The notes under the pieces are model-generated. The model made no database searches. It was not told where the DNA came from and was given only the letters and a program-made list of their open reading frames with translations. From JAVEVF01 sp034005175 (GTDB taxonomy: Bacteria > Actinomycetota > Coriobacteriia > Anaerosomatales > SLCP01): a stretch of 23,689 nucleotides of DNA. The stretch spans positions 1-23,689 of the forward strand of contig JAVEVF010000020.1 of the NCBI GenBank assembly GCA_034005175.1, written 5' to 3'. The position numbers were made by a program, and so were the translations under genes. Position 1 is the stretch's first letter. Each line of letters starts with the position of its first letter. Shown piece after piece: positions 23,018 through 23,689 of this stretch.

Positions 23018-23689
23018 TCATTCCTCCTCGGGCCTGGTGGGTGGGCCGGCCACAATCACCACCACCATAAGTATAGAGGAGGCTCCGACGCCAAGAAGCA
23101 AGGGCAATCCCGCCCATGTAACCGAGGCGTTTCCTGCTCGGGCGAGCACATCTGCTAGCAGGTAGCCGCCTGTGAGAGGTAGCGTGCCGAGCACGACGCC
23201 CAGAAGCGCCATGAGACGGGAGGACGAGCGTGAGCACAAGGACATGAGCGCAGCAGCTGCCGCCCAGCCCAGCACTACCGCCACGGGAGCGGCAGAGGAG
23301 GTAAGAGGCTCAAACGCGTGTGAGCCCCCGGCGGTCGACCACGGTTGGATGAAGAGATGGGGCAGCACGCTCACGAACGGAGCTGACGCGCCTGATGCCG
23401 CCGATGCCCCCATGGTGAGAAGGGCGCCAAGCGCCGAGAGCGCGGCGGCCTGCAGCGGCGGCATCACGAATCCTGCGAGCAGGGGGGCAACCGGCGCGAT
23501 GTGCGCAAGTCCGAAGACAGGGCCGGCGAACACCGAGAGCCACCCGGCTCCCCTTCGCCCGAACAGCCACCACAGCGGCACACACACGGCTAGCAAGACA
23601 AGCGCTGCCAAGACAGCGCCTTGTTTCGCGATGCCTGCGGCAAGCAGCACCGTGGCAAGCCCGAGCCCGAGCCCGGGTGCGAGCGCGGC
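23018..23689 (-). CDS. C-terminal part of a multi-pass membrane protein (5' end outside window)
   Basis: An open frame enters from the right edge and ends at TGA (23018-23020), giving 223 residues. It has about five or six hydrophobic segments, such as AAGIAKQGAVLAALVLLAVC, FAGPVFGLAHIAPVAPLLAGF, VAVVLGWAAAAALMSLCS and ASSILMVVVIVAGPP, and ends in the charged tail TRPEEE. No catalytic motif is visible. Position next to the FhaA-like gene suggests it belongs to the same operon; a kinase or other envelope protein with a membrane C-terminus is possible, but the part that would decide this is outside the window. A GTG at 23650 is not the true start because the frame stays open upstream of it. Confidence 0.75.
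   Translation of the reverse strand, partial: AALAPGLGLGLATVLLAAGIAKQGAVLAALVLLAVCVPLWWLFGRRGAGWLSVFAGPVFGLAHIAPVAPLLAGFVMPPLQAAALSALGALLTMGASAASGASAPFVSVLPHLFIQPWSTAGGSHAFEPLTSSAAPVAVVLGWAAAAALMSLCSRSSSRLMALLGVVLGTLPLTGGYLLADVLARAGNASVTWAGLPLLLGVGASSILMVVVIVAGPPTRPEEE

Noticed and set aside
23659..23678. Repeated GAGCCC units at the right edge as a tandem repeat element
   Set aside because: They encode a Gly-Leu run within a membrane-protein frame in GC-rich DNA; too short to be a separate element.

Overview
The window is high-GC bacterial DNA, densely packed with short intergenic gaps, many ATGA/GTGA stop-start overlaps, and frequent GTG/TTG starts. The right-hand third is the Actinobacteria-type cell-envelope signalling cluster: two FHA proteins, a PP2C phosphatase, a RodA/FtsW flippase fused to a penicillin-binding protein, and a PASTA Ser/Thr kinase. 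Together with an aldehyde:ferredoxin-type tungsten/molybdenum oxidoreductase, this suggests an anaerobic actinobacterium, perhaps from the Coriobacteriia or a relative. The lineage is inference from gene content; no marker gene settles it.

Layout. (1) 1-2508, plus strand: the end of an unknown gene, a GNAT-like protein, a YbaK-type tRNA-editing protein and a membrane-anchored polysaccharide deacetylase, apparently one operon. (2) 2521-4010, minus strand: 5-formyltetrahydrofolate cyclo-ligase coupled to a HAD phosphatase. (3) 4206-7416, plus strand: a zinc-ribbon acetyltransferase, then a lipoprotein/ATPase/permease ABC importer of the SsuABC/TauABC type. (4) 7492-8121: a phosphoribosyltransferase; then a hairpin, tRNA-Arg(CCT) and its likely promoter on the minus strand. 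(5) 8380-9723, minus strand: a Fic-fold protein whose catalytic motif has lost its histidine. It faces away from an AT-rich 198-base intergenic region. (6) 9922-14167, plus strand: a cytochrome b, a Tat-signal four-cluster ferredoxin, an AOR-family enzyme resembling E. coli YdhV, and a small unknown protein. A strong hairpin separates these from a B12-binding-type radical SAM gene. (7) 15568-16032: a YaiI/YqxD-family protein. (8) 16044-23689, minus strand: the end of a membrane protein, FhaA-like, FhaB-like, PP2C, RodA-PBP fusion and PASTA kinase.

The most striking observation is in the RodA-PBP fusion. Its reading frame ends at an amber codon (TAG, 18109-18111) that sits exactly where the invariant lysine codon of the transpeptidase KTG motif should be. 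The same frame continues for 57 further codons that spell a normal PBP C-terminus, starting TGTAE, to a TGA at 17935-17937. One base (AAG to TAG) separates this from an intact gene. It is either a sequence error, a nonsense mutation in an important gene, or a read-through/recoding case.

The second candidate system is the cytochrome b / Tat-ferredoxin / AOR operon. It looks like a membrane-linked W/Mo oxidoreductase in which only the ferredoxin carries an export signal. The third is the catalytically degenerate Fic protein.
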